This document shows positions 1 to 9,188 of a stretch of 64,000 nt of DNA, piece by piece (the first letter of the stretch is position 1; each line of letters begins with the position of its first letter). The DNA comes from Mesostigma viride. Lineage: Eukaryota; Streptophyta; Mesostigmatophyceae; Mesostigmatales; Mesostigmataceae. A program made the position numbers and the translations under genes. The stretch lies in contig RPFO01000076.1 of the NCBI GenBank assembly GCA_009746045.1, forward strand, positions 4,581,775 to 4,645,774. Direction: 5' to 3'. The notes under the pieces were generated by a model. It made no database searches and was not told the origin of the DNA. It saw only the letters and a list, made by a program, of their open reading frames with translations.

Positions 1-729
1 TGGAAATACAGGAAGGTCGCCGAGCTGGCACCACTGCAGGGGCCGGCTCGTAGGGAAGCCGAGGAGCGCTACCGCCGGAAGCTGGCCATCTGGGAGGCGA
101 GCGTCGGTAGGCTGGAGCGGCGTATGCTCAAGCAGCGACGCCGTATGTCCAAGAACATCAAGAAGGCTGCTGTGAGGGGATGCATGGGGGAGGCGGTAAG
201 AGCTGAGTTTGGTTTAATGCCGGATGAGCGGATTTCCACCGAGCAATTGTACCATTTTTTGTCGCAGCCCACGCACACCATCTCTAACAGAGATGGTACA
301 GCGGCGAGAACCAGGGTGACGCACCGGGGCGAACCCGGTCCAGCGACATTGTCGCACCGGGAGGACATCCGGAGGCAACTCCAGCTGGCCCAGCAGATGC
401 TGGACGAGGGGAGGGAGCTCACCCCGGCGGAGCATGGCAGGCTAGCCGACACGGTGGCGAGGCTGGTGGCCTCGCTGAAGCCAGCAAAGCGAAGGGCACC
501 GGAGGAGGCATGCACGCCACAGCCAAAACGTAGGAGGGACGAGGGGGAGGATGACGGAGAGAGGGGGGGCAACCAGGGCGGGGGAGGACACGGCACCCAA
601 GAGTCTGCACCAACACGTCACGAGGGCGGGGAGCGGCAGCAGCAGCAGCAGCAGCAACAGCAACAGCAGCAGCAGCAGCAGCAGCCACCTGCAGGAACGA
701 CCACAACCTCCAACATGGCCTTGTGTAGG
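1..729 (+). pseudogene. N-terminal part of Gag polyprotein of element 2, split by element 1
   Basis: The frame is open from base 1, so the true start is upstream. The product is very basic with an Arg/Lys-rich N-terminal helix, a predicted amphipathic helix around bases 360-470, a nuclear-localisation-like KRRR cluster, and a polyglutamine run encoded by (CAG/CAA)n at 637-684. The frame ends artificially at 735 inside the LTR of element 1. Joining base 729 directly to 9189 continues the same frame through a Lys-rich linker into a Gag-like helical region. No known enzymatic domain is visible. I infer structural Gag function only from its position before the zinc knuckle at 10036-10077. Confidence 0.7.
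725..729. repeat. Left target-site duplication of element 1 (GTAGG)
   Basis: GTAGG stands immediately left of the first LTR base (730) and again right of the second LTR (9184-9188). Five bases is the usual duplication for Copia integrases. Removing one copy plus the element restores the interrupted Gag frame. Confidence 0.9.
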
Positions 730-1377
730 AGTTAGCATTTTGGGCAACCAATATGCTAAGTGGATGCAGTTTGGAAAGACCTTTCCAACGCCGTGCTGAC
801 CGCCTGAAACAGACAAGGGACAAGAAAGATATGAGGTCCCGAAGTCCTAGCCGTCCGTGGCCGACTGGGGTACAGTCCTCTGGTGTAGTGGACAGGACAC
901 GTGGCAGGCCGTGCCTGCGCAGGCTTAGCCTGACTATCACGTGACTGTGGTCCACGTAGACCAGAGGAGCAGCAGCCTGTGACTGGTGGGCTACAGGAAC
1001 TGGCACAGGTCTGCAAGGATACTAGGCCTTGCAGGCTTGTGACAGGTCCTGTACTTCCTAGGTTGCAGAGTCTAGGCAAATCCAGTTCGTCCTGGCTCTG
1101 CACTGATGCCAGTGGACGTTGAGGATTTGCTTGCCTGCCTGCACGTGCCTCGTCACGCCGATGGGAACGAGGAACAACGCAAAGGATATAGCTTGGTCAT
1201 GGGGGATGACCAGCTATCTTGGCAAGCACGAACCGAGGCTCCCACATTGGACGTGGAACCGCTCACCGTGGTCGTGGCTTGGTGCACGGGTTAAAAGGTT
1301 GCTGCCTTGCAACTTTGGCTCATCCCGTTGTGTGGCGTGAGAGACCAGGAACTCACAGTTCTGGCTGCTCGCTAACT
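730..1377 (+). repeat. 5' LTR of element 1
   Basis: 648 bp, matched by 8537-9183 and by 58286-58933. The ends are AGTTAGC and GCTAACT, perfect inverted repeats, instead of the canonical TG...CA. The first 28 bases contain the inverted pair TTAGCAT/ATGCTAA, so the LTR start can form a hairpin. I could not place TATA or poly(A) signals with confidence. Confidence 0.92.
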
Positions 1378-1408
1378 CGTACTATTGCATTTCTGTTTGC
1401 AAGGTTTC
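1378..1408 (+). promoter_or_regulatory. Leader of element 1, atypical primer-binding region
   Basis: Only 31 bases separate the LTR from the first ATG. The bases right after the LTR (CGTACTATTG) do not start with TGG, so a normal tRNA 3'-end primer site is absent. The same 10 bases are the exact reverse complement of 8217-8226 in the 3' UTR. A primer made from an internal tRNA fragment, or end-to-end RNA pairing as in Ty1, are possible explanations. Confidence 0.5.
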
Positions 1409-2605
1409 ATGTCGGCCGAGGCTCGGGTTACTCACCTGAGTCATCTCCCAGGCGCGAAGCAGCTCCAGAGTTGCCGGCGCGCGAAGACGCATTCTTCCCC
1501 TAATCACCCGTCCAACGCTTCTACATTTGTGCAAGCGGCCCACGTTGCGAGGGGCCTTGCGGAAGGAGGTTGGGTCGCTGTGTTCGGTAACGCAGCAGGG
1601 CCGTCGGCAAACGACCCTGTGGTGATGAGGATTAGGGCGACGACGTCGCCAGGGGAAACAGGACGGGTCTGCACGGAGCGCCTCGTCGCCATTCGCGACG
1701 AAATTGCTTCGTTGATCTACAGTTTAGAAGTTGCGTACCAGGGCGGGCACGTAACCATCCAGGCGCTGGACTTAGCGCGTGAAACGCTGGGCCAACTGGT
1801 GGCCATCTGTTTAGGTGGAACCAGATTGTATAATCACTGGGTGGCGACAAGCTCGCTGGGGGAGGGGACCGACGCGTCACATATCATACGGGACGCGCAG
1901 ACGCGCGAGGCCGATAGCCCGTGGGATTCGGCCGAGGTGGTGGCTCAAACGTGTGAGCACCTGGTCAACATTCTGATCCAAGAGGCGCGTGGTCACGCCG
2001 ATCACTGGGTGATCACTACGCGGCCGCCGGGGATTTGGTCGACCTTGGACACTCCGAGGTTGCAGAGCAGGCCAGGGGCGACTGGGCCGACGGTGACAGT
2101 CATCACCGGTCGAGACGTCTCCGACGAGGAGTTCCACGATCAGTTCGTGGACCGGCCAACGGGAATCATAGCCCGCTCGTCACAGCAGATTGACGAGGGT
2201 GACGGCACAAACGAGGGATACTCGGCCAGGCGCAGGGCAGAGTTAAACATCCCCTTTGAGCCGGAACACGATTTTGGGGAGATTGGTCGGGGCTCGCGGA
2301 ACGACCGGCGAGGTGGTGGTAGTCGGTGGGTCAGGAATCTTCAGTGGTATCGCCGTGGCAGTGCGCCTAGACTGCCGGTAGAGCAGACAGCAGCCGGGAG
2401 GCCGGTGAGCCGTGTGCTCGGTCCTTACAACGCGGAGGAGGTCCGCTCAGTTCCACGCGTGGGGACACCGGTGGCACGCACAGCGCAGGAGCGTGAGGAG
2501 GAGGCCATAGCTGAGGAGCGCCAGCGGCTTCTTCCGGCAGCACCAGCGCTTGAGCCTGTTTTCCTTGTCTATCGCCTGTTTTGTTTTGCCATCCCACTGT
2601 ATATA
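1409..2605 (+). CDS. Extra N-terminal ORF/extension before Gag (element 1)
   Basis: About 399 codons from the first ATG after the LTR. I do not recognise the fold. The first two thirds are mixed alpha/beta-looking with conserved Trp, Tyr and His and a block VVMRIRATTSPGETGR; the last third is Arg-rich (RRGGGSRW) and could bind nucleic acid. In this copy the frame runs without a stop into the Gag start at 2606, giving one long polyprotein. In the copy at 58968 a frameshift ends it at 60115, 53 bases before the Gag ATG. Element 3 also has an ORF in the same place. Classical Copia elements have nothing here, so this could be a second structural protein or an additional Gag domain. Confidence 0.7.
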
Positions 2606-3958
2606 ATGCCTCGTGGCAAACCGGGAGACGGCGACAAGGGCGAGATGGAGGCACCGGCTGGAGCAAGCCAGGAGCCTCGGCAAGACAAGGAGCAGCTGGT
2701 GGGGGAGGCGATCCCAGCCAGCGAGGGCGATGGGGGAAAGAGACCAGGCAGCAAGAGACGGCACGAAGACTCGGTGGAGGAGGCGCGCAAGGCGCGGGCG
2801 CTAGGAGCATCTGATGCAATAACGGTGGCGAATGGGCAACCTGCCGTGGAGAAGCGTAAGAGGGACACCTCCGCTGACGGCAATGGTAAGAGGCCTCACG
2901 TGGATGTGCTCTCCCCTGTGCTTGCTGGCCCAAGTGGCGTTGTTACTGTGACACCCACTGTGGTGGAGCCGGTGAAAGCGCTGCCAGGGTCGAGACCTCA
3001 CATGAGTGCAGTCACGCTTATGAATGGACAAAAGCCTCTTAACCCACCACTAGCACAGGAAGCTCTAGACAAGTGGCTAGAGGACATGGAGCTGGTTGTG
3101 CTCTCCGTGGACCCCACTGTCAACCTAGTGCAAGTGTTTCACTCGTCCACGTGCAACAGGGACTCGTCAGAGCGTGTCAGGGAAAAGGCTAGGACTGGTG
3201 TCAAGGATAAGCTAACCTGGGCACAGTTCCTGGATGGGTTGAGGGAGGAGTTCTCTGACAAGGTTCTCAACCTCACCAACTACTATAAACATCAGTATGA
3301 CACCTTTGAGATAGTGGGCCCTGTGGCAGAGGAATGGGCTAGGCTCAACCGTATCAGGACAAGGGGGCCAAGTATGGCTTCCTGGTCACAGATAGGGCCT
3401 TGGCAGACTATTTCCTGGACCGTATGGGTTTGAGTGTGGATGGGAGGAACAGTGCCCGCATGTTTCTTAACCAGACTGATGGCTCCTTGCGTGCTCTGGA
3501 GCTTGTAATCCTCAGCATAAGGAAGCCAGATCCTGCCTGCAAAGCTATCCAGTCCCATGGCAGCAATGCCACCTCCGCTGTGCAGGGCCAAGGTGATGTC
3601 CCCGGGTACCCAGCCCGTGATGGGGCAAGGCCCAACAAGCGTAAGCGCTTCAGGCGCCAGAGGCAGGGGGCTCAGGGTGGCAAGGGTGCAGGTTCCCAAG
3701 GAGGGGTTGGGAGCCAGCAAGCTGGTGGTCAGCAGGGTAAGGGTGGCCAAGGGCAAGGCAAGGGCCAAGCTCAAGGCAACCAGGGCAAGCAGGGTGGACA
3801 GTCTCAGGGAGGCCAGGGAAGCCTGGCAAGGGTGGGGCTGGGTCTGGGAAGAAGGGTGGAGCATGCTTTGTGTGTGGCAAGGAAGGTCACTGGCGTCGTG
3901 AGTGTCCTGACAGGAAGGCCAAGCCTGCTGGGGCAGGGGGCCAGTCGGGCAGCAGTGA
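2606..3958 (+). pseudogene. gag: Gag (capsid-like domain plus CCHC zinc knuckle), element 1
   Basis: Starts at an ATG just after a TATATAA string that is conserved in element 5. Parts in order: a Lys/Glu-rich N-terminus, a helical domain around 3060-3520 resembling Retrotrans_gag (DKWLEDMEL, then the LTWAQFLDGL and DYFLDRMGL blocks), a long Gln/Gly-rich linker (3650-3850), and a CX2CX4HX4C knuckle (CFVCGKEGHWRREC) at 3864-3905. One base is missing near 3357 compared with element 5, and another near 3945. The protein would form the particle and bind RNA. It ends at TGA 3956-3958. Confidence 0.85.
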
Positions 3959-3962
3959 CTAG
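3956..3962 (+). promoter_or_regulatory. Gag-Pol junction: UGA CUAG, readthrough-type stop
   Basis: Gag ends in TGA followed directly by CTAG. UGA-CUA(G) is the best-known leaky stop context in eukaryotic and viral mRNAs. Allowing for the single-base indels of this copy, Pol continues in the same frame; in element 5 the frame is unbroken across the stop. Elements 3 and 4 have TGA CTT at the same place. Stop suppression as the way to set the Gag:Pol ratio is inferred, not shown. Confidence 0.65.
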
Positions 3963-6900
3963 CTACATCATCCCCTGTAAATAGTCAATCACCCCTTGGG
4001 GAAGGTGTGTGGATGTACATAAGGATGGGGGTGTGCCCCTTGTGCAGCACCAAGGGTGTAAAGATGTTGTTCTTCCACTGGATTGCAATAACAATGCTGC
4101 AGCTGAATTCCCTATGCCTCATGCAGGTGGTGGGTCTCCAGCAGGTGCTGGCCTGGAGGGCCAAAGGACCTTGCTGGAAGGGCCTGGAGCGGTCCAGGGA
4201 GCAGGACCTGGCTTGGGGAGTCAGGATGGCCTGCAGGAAGCCCTGGAACCTCAGGAGTGGATCATGTGTCCCCACACACGGTTCAGACGTCTCGCCAGGT
4301 CAGTACTGACAGAGTGCTGAGCTATGCTGAGGCTGGCCATAGATTGCATCATATGTTTGGGCATTCTGGGCAGGCAGCAATGTTTGCTTGGAAGCTAGGT
4401 AGGGAGCCTTTGTGGGAGGCATGCCAGGCTGCTGCTGAGAACTGTGGTTGCCAGGAGAATGCTGTTCACCCACCTCAGTCCCATGCTAGGGAGCCTGCTA
4501 GGGAGCGTGGCGACATCCAGATGGATATCCAGCATATCAGGGGCTTGTATATATTGGTGGCAGTGGACAGGTTCAGCAGATATAGGCTGATAGACGTTCT
4601 GCCTGGTATGCAGGAGCACCACTTGTTGTTGGGTATGAAGGCCCTGATCCCAGGCTTTGGGGTGTGCAAGAGTGTGCAGGCAGACTTGCAGTTTGACTGT
4701 TTGCTCAAGCATCAGGACCAGCTGCCTTGTAAGCTGGTAGTAGTCCCCAGGGAGAGTCATGGGCAGCAAGGGGCTGTAGAGAGATCCATACGTGAAGTGA
4801 AGACAGTGGTGCTAGCAGCAGAGTCAGTGCCACTTGTGGCATCTGCCTTAGAGAGGGCAGCCTGGTGTAAGGGGATAGAAGAGCAGCTGAACCACAGGGT
4901 TAACTATTACTTTGATGGTGTGGCTGTCTCTCCCCTGGCCCTGCAGTATAGCTTGTTACCTGAGAACGTGGTGCAGGCCAGTCTTAGGAAGGCAGATAGG
5001 TTATTTGCCCAGCTGAGACGTAAGGACAAGAACTGGAATGTGCTGAGGCCTCAGGTGGGGCTGAAGGTCAGGATGTGGAAGGAACCATCTATTCCAGGCA
5101 AGCGGGGGAAGTGGCAGGATGGGGTTGTCACTCGTGTGGAAGAAGCTAACAGATCTTGCCTGGTGGCTTTGGAAAAGGATCCAAGGCACGTGTACAGGTT
5201 GTCCTGGGCTCATGTCAAGGAAAGAAGGCCACATGCAATCTGGCCTGCAGACGGGCCAGGCCCTCCCAGCTGGGTTGAGGAGCCAGGCCAGAGCCAGGCA
5301 GCAGCAGCTAACAATCCTCTGGTAGTGGATGATGGTCTGTCCCTGCTGGAAGATGACGAGCAGGAGGAGGCTGCTGAAGCAACTGTCACAAGGCCAGAGG
5401 GGACGGGGCAGCCACCTAAGGCCCGGGGGCCTCTCATGGCGGACGTCATCCGAGCACTCATGCGCAGCAAACATGATCCCAAGGTATCCAAGCTCACGGG
5501 GTGGGGGTCGTGCTGGGCAGCTACAATGGAGGTAGATACCAACTCACAGGTGTCTGTCATCAGGGAAGAGGATGCTGTAGGCTTACAGATGTCCCATCCC
5601 AGTTGCCTTGCTGTGTCTGATTTCTCAGGAAAGGTGTCCATGAAGATCCTTGGGGAAGTGAGTGTGCCTATCTTAGGGGTGCCCACCACGTTCTGTGTGG
5701 TAGAGGGCTATAAGGGGCCTGCCATTCTGGGACAGAACTTCTTGTGCATGCCAGGGGTTACTTTGACCTCTGATGAGTTGGCACTAGAAGGCAGGGGCAG
5801 CCTCCCCCTTGAAAGATATCACTATTCCCAGGGTCTTGCAGTGGCGGTGAAGGCTGTTAGGAGTCAGCCAGCTGAGGGTCCTCAGAGTCAGGAGCCCATA
5901 GCTGAGGACTTGTTGATAATCCCAACCACCTTTGATCCAAGGCAGTTAGGGGTAAACAGGTACCAGATAGCTGCTCACAGTCCTATTCCCTGGCGCCAGC
6001 TAGTCGAGATGATGCAGAGCCCCAAGATGGCTAAGGCATGGACTCTTGGCTTTGTTGCTTCTGGGCATGAGTGGATAGTTTCCAACTGTGCAGAACCTGT
6101 GGATGAGCTGCCAGAAGTTCACCAGCTGCTCAGATTGATGTTTGTCCTCAAGCTCAAGGAGGTTGATGGTGTCCAGGTGCCACATGTCAGACCAGTTGTA
6201 ACCGAGTATCATGGCACTGGCCAGTTGTTAGATGAGGAGCTCTATACTCCAGGGATGCTGCATGACACGTGGAGGATTCTGCTGTGTATATTTCTGTCTT
6301 TTCTGGTTAAGGGTGTGCCCTATAGCTCTGTGCTGATTGATTTCAAGAGGGCTTTTCTCAAGGGTGACCAAGATCAGGCTAGGCAGACTTGGAGAGATAT
6401 CCCTCCTTTCTTTGTGACTGTACCTGCTGTATGGAGAGCAGAGATAAAGGCCAGGTACCTGAGAATTCTGAAAGGGTTGGAAGGTCTCAGGTCCAGTCCC
6501 ATTATCTGGAGAAAGAGCCTAGAGAAATTCTTGAAGAATACTTGTGGGTTCTGTGTCTCCAGTGGATCCCTGTTTGTTCCAAGGGTCCTACAATGGCCTT
6601 CCTGTCTTTGCCTCACTGCATGGTGATGACCTGCATCTCATAGGTCCACCAGACTGGGTTGAGGCTGTCTTGGCTAAGATCCAGAAGCGGTTTGAGCTGG
6701 GTAAGATACAGCACATGGTGGAGAATGAGCCTATGGTCTTCTGTGGCATGCAGGCTACGTTGTTCCAAGCCAAGGGCTCGTGGTTCATCAGGATGGAGGG
6801 TGGTAAGGACTACCCACAGCAGATTGTAGATGCATTGCAGGAGCCCATCACGCAGGCTAGGTGTGCTACCATCAGGGGCATGCTGGCATGGCTTGCAAGT

Positions 6901-7527
6901 ATATGTGCCCCTGACTTGCTGGTTCTGAGTCGACTTACTGATTCCCAGCTGGTTGAGGTGGGTGCTGAGAGTGTGGTGCAGGCTGTCATGATGTCTCCCC
7001 CTCTCATACTGGGTCCTGTGGATTTGTACAAGCCCCTTGACATGGTTCTCTATGTAGACAGTTCTATGGACAATAGGAAGGTCACAGAGGTCAGGGGCCG
7101 GGCAGCAGCATTAGTTACCCTGGAGCAAGATCACACCTCACTTGTTACCTGGTACAGTCGGTTGCAGAACAGGGTTACACCCAGCAGTGATATTGCTGAG
7201 TGCAGGGCAATCTGTGAAGGGCTGCATACTGCTCTTTACTTGAGGGAGCTCTTCTACCAGCTATGTCAAGTGGCTTCCTGTAGGTTGCAGCTGCACACAC
7301 TGGTGAGGACTGATAGCATGGGCATGGTGCAATTTGTGCACAGGCAGCTGGCCAGGAGCAGGGACCTTGACTACTTGTTGCTCAAGGAGATGTCCTACCT
7401 AGCTCACATTGAACATGTGCCTGGTGTGGACAACCCTGCAGATGCCCTCACCAAGCTGGAGGAGAAGGCGGAGAGGCAGTACCCCCTGCTCCGTGGGCTC
7501 ATGGACCCCTTACACGGGCGGCCATAG
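3959..7527 (+). pseudogene. pol: Pol: integrase - retropepsin-like - RT - RNase H (element 1)
   Basis: Integrase comes first: His/Cys zinc region around 4345-4450, catalytic Asp in DIQHIRG (about 4520), second Asp in QADLQFD (about 4680), Glu in GAVERSIREVK (about 4775), then an SH3/GPY-F-like C-terminal domain (5040-5240, RMWKEPSIPGKRGKWQDG). The protease-like domain follows at about 5530-5760 (DTNSQVSVI with Asp codon 5535, flap region, then ILGQNFL). RT (about 5900-6900) has Asp in IDFKRAFLKGD and HGDD at 6619-6630. RNase H (about 7030-7480) has YVDSSMD, the SSDIAECRA block and NPADALTK. Breaks: frameshifts near 4013, 4245 and 6555. Family: Copia-like RT/RNase H, but with integrase before protease. 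Confidence 0.88.
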
Positions 7528-8536
7528 AGACCAGGCCTTGCTTCAGCTTGGGTGCCCCCAGTGGGCTGCTTGACCAAAGTACCAAGTGGTGACTGGTGCT
7601 TACTGGTTGACAGCCGGTCCTTCAGGGTTAGGTACACCCTCCTGGACAGGAGTTGGTGTGGAATGTCACTCCTACCAGCTGAGAATCATGCCTGGCCCTC
7701 CCCATGGGGTTCAGAAGAGTCGCCAGGACTTAAGTCGACGCCTTTGGCCTCAAACAGTTAGGCCATGCAAGGGCAACCCGAATGTTGGTTCTTACAGGTT
7801 GCTGTACATATGTTTTCTAGTGCTTGTTTCCAACCTGTTGCTAATAAAGAACCTGGTTGTGTGACCATGTGGAACATGGTTGCCAGGGGGCCACATTCTG
7901 GGTTATATAATGCTTGAATAAAACATAATCATGTCATGTCATTCTCATGTTGTTCCATGGTTGTAATGTTTCTCTTGTGTAAAGTTCCAGGTCACCTATA
8001 AACCTGGAGGTTGGGGTGGGGTTCAATTCCCCAGCAGAGCCACAGCCTGGCATGAGTGATTCCTGGGCTTAACACCCAGTGAAGACATGGGCTCCCCAAT
8101 GAGGCAGTATTTGTATAGGTGCTACCTGAGTCTCTTTGAGCATAAAGGGAAAGGCTGGCCAAGGCGGGCGCCATAAGAACGGGCGCCTGTGATAACTGTG
8201 AAAGATCAGGAACTCACAATAGTACGTTCTTGGCATCCTGTAATCCCAGCCATTGGACTAGGTAATGTGCCTTGACTTTAATCTAGCACCAAGTTCCCAA
8301 GGAAAGGTTGGGAGCTGACCAAGGGGTCAGGGGATAACCTGGGGTGACCTCTGATTCACTGGCCAGTACACCTAGCCTGGTCCAAGGGCAGATATGTTGT
8401 TACCCAAAGGAGGCAGGAACCTGGGCCCTCAAAGGTCTGATCAACCTCAAGGGACCAAGCGGTCTGTGGCTGAGTGGGCACAAGCAAGGTTAGGTTTGTT
8501 TCAAGCTGGTCCAGCTCCAAAAGAAGAAAGGGTTGG
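7528..8536 (+). other. 3' untranslated region of element 1
   Basis: About 1 kb without a supported gene. AATAAA-like signals occur at about 7844 and 7917. A tRNA T-arm-like sequence (TGGGG-loop-CCCCA) lies at 8017-8033. A 36-base block at 8163-8198 with a GGCGCC/GGCGCC hairpin, and the motif CAATAGTACG at 8217-8226, are conserved in the diverged element 4. The region ends in a purine-rich tract (AAAAGAAGAAAGGGTTGG) directly before the LTR, suitable as the plus-strand primer. Confidence 0.7.
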
Positions 8537-9183
8537 AGTTAGCATTTTGGGCAACCAATATGCTAAGTGGATGCAGTTTGGAAAGACCTTTCCAACGCCG
8601 TGCTGACCGCCTGAAACAGACAAGGGACAAGAAAGATATGAGGTCCCGAAGTCCTAGCCGTCCGTGGCCGACTGGGTACAGTCCTCTGGTGTAGTGGACA
8701 GGACACGTGGCAGGCCGTGCCTGCGCAGGCTTAGCCTGACTATCACGTGACTGTGGTCCACGTAGACCAGAGGAGCAGCAGCCTGTGACTGGTGGGCTAC
8801 AGGAACTGGCACAGGTCTGCAAGGATACTAGGCCTTGCAGGCTTGTGACAGGTCCTGTACTTCCTAGGTTGCAGAGTCTAGGCAAATCCAGTTCGTCCTG
8901 GCTCTGCACTGATGCCAGTGGACGTTGAGGATTTGCTTGCCTGCCTGCACGTGCCTCGTCACGCCGATGGGAACGAGGAACAACGCAAAGGATATAGCTT
9001 GGTCATGGGGGATGACCAGCGATCTTGGCAAGCACGAACCGAGGCTCCCACATTGGACGTGGAACCGCTCACCGTGGTCGTGGCTTGGTGCACGGGTTAA
9101 GAGGTTGCTGCCTTGCAACTTTGGCTCATCCCGTTGTGTGGCGTGAGAGACCAGGAACTCACAGTTCTGGCTGCTCGCTTACT
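8537..9183 (+). repeat. 3' LTR of element 1
   Basis: 647 bp, differing from 730-1377 by about one indel and three or four substitutions (for example near 8676, 9020, 9101 and in the terminal GCTTACT). It is followed by the GTAGG duplication. Confidence 0.92.
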
Positions 9184-9188
9184 GTAGG
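9184..9188. repeat. Right target-site duplication of element 1 (GTAGG)
   Basis: Same five bases as 725-729. They encode the codon that resumes the Gag frame of element 2. Confidence 0.9.

Larger units (their letters stand above)
730..9183 (+). mobile_element. Copia-like element 1, full length, recent insertion in element 2
   Basis: Structure: LTR (730-1377), short leader, N-terminal ORF, Gag, UGA-CUAG junction, Pol with integrase-protease-RT-RNase H, about 1 kb of 3' UTR, polypurine tract, LTR (8537-9183). I see only four or five differences between the two LTRs of about 647 bp, so the insertion is young. The coding region nevertheless carries single-base indels near 3357, 3945, 4013, 4245 and 6555. 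The copy at 58286-64000 is a close sister lacking some of these indels and having others, so the consensus gene is probably intact in living relatives. Confidence 0.92.

Noticed and set aside
69-1006. Several overlapping minus-strand open frames across the Gag of element 2 and the LTR
   Set aside because: They are shadows of the plus-strand Gag and cross the LTR boundary, so they cannot be one gene.
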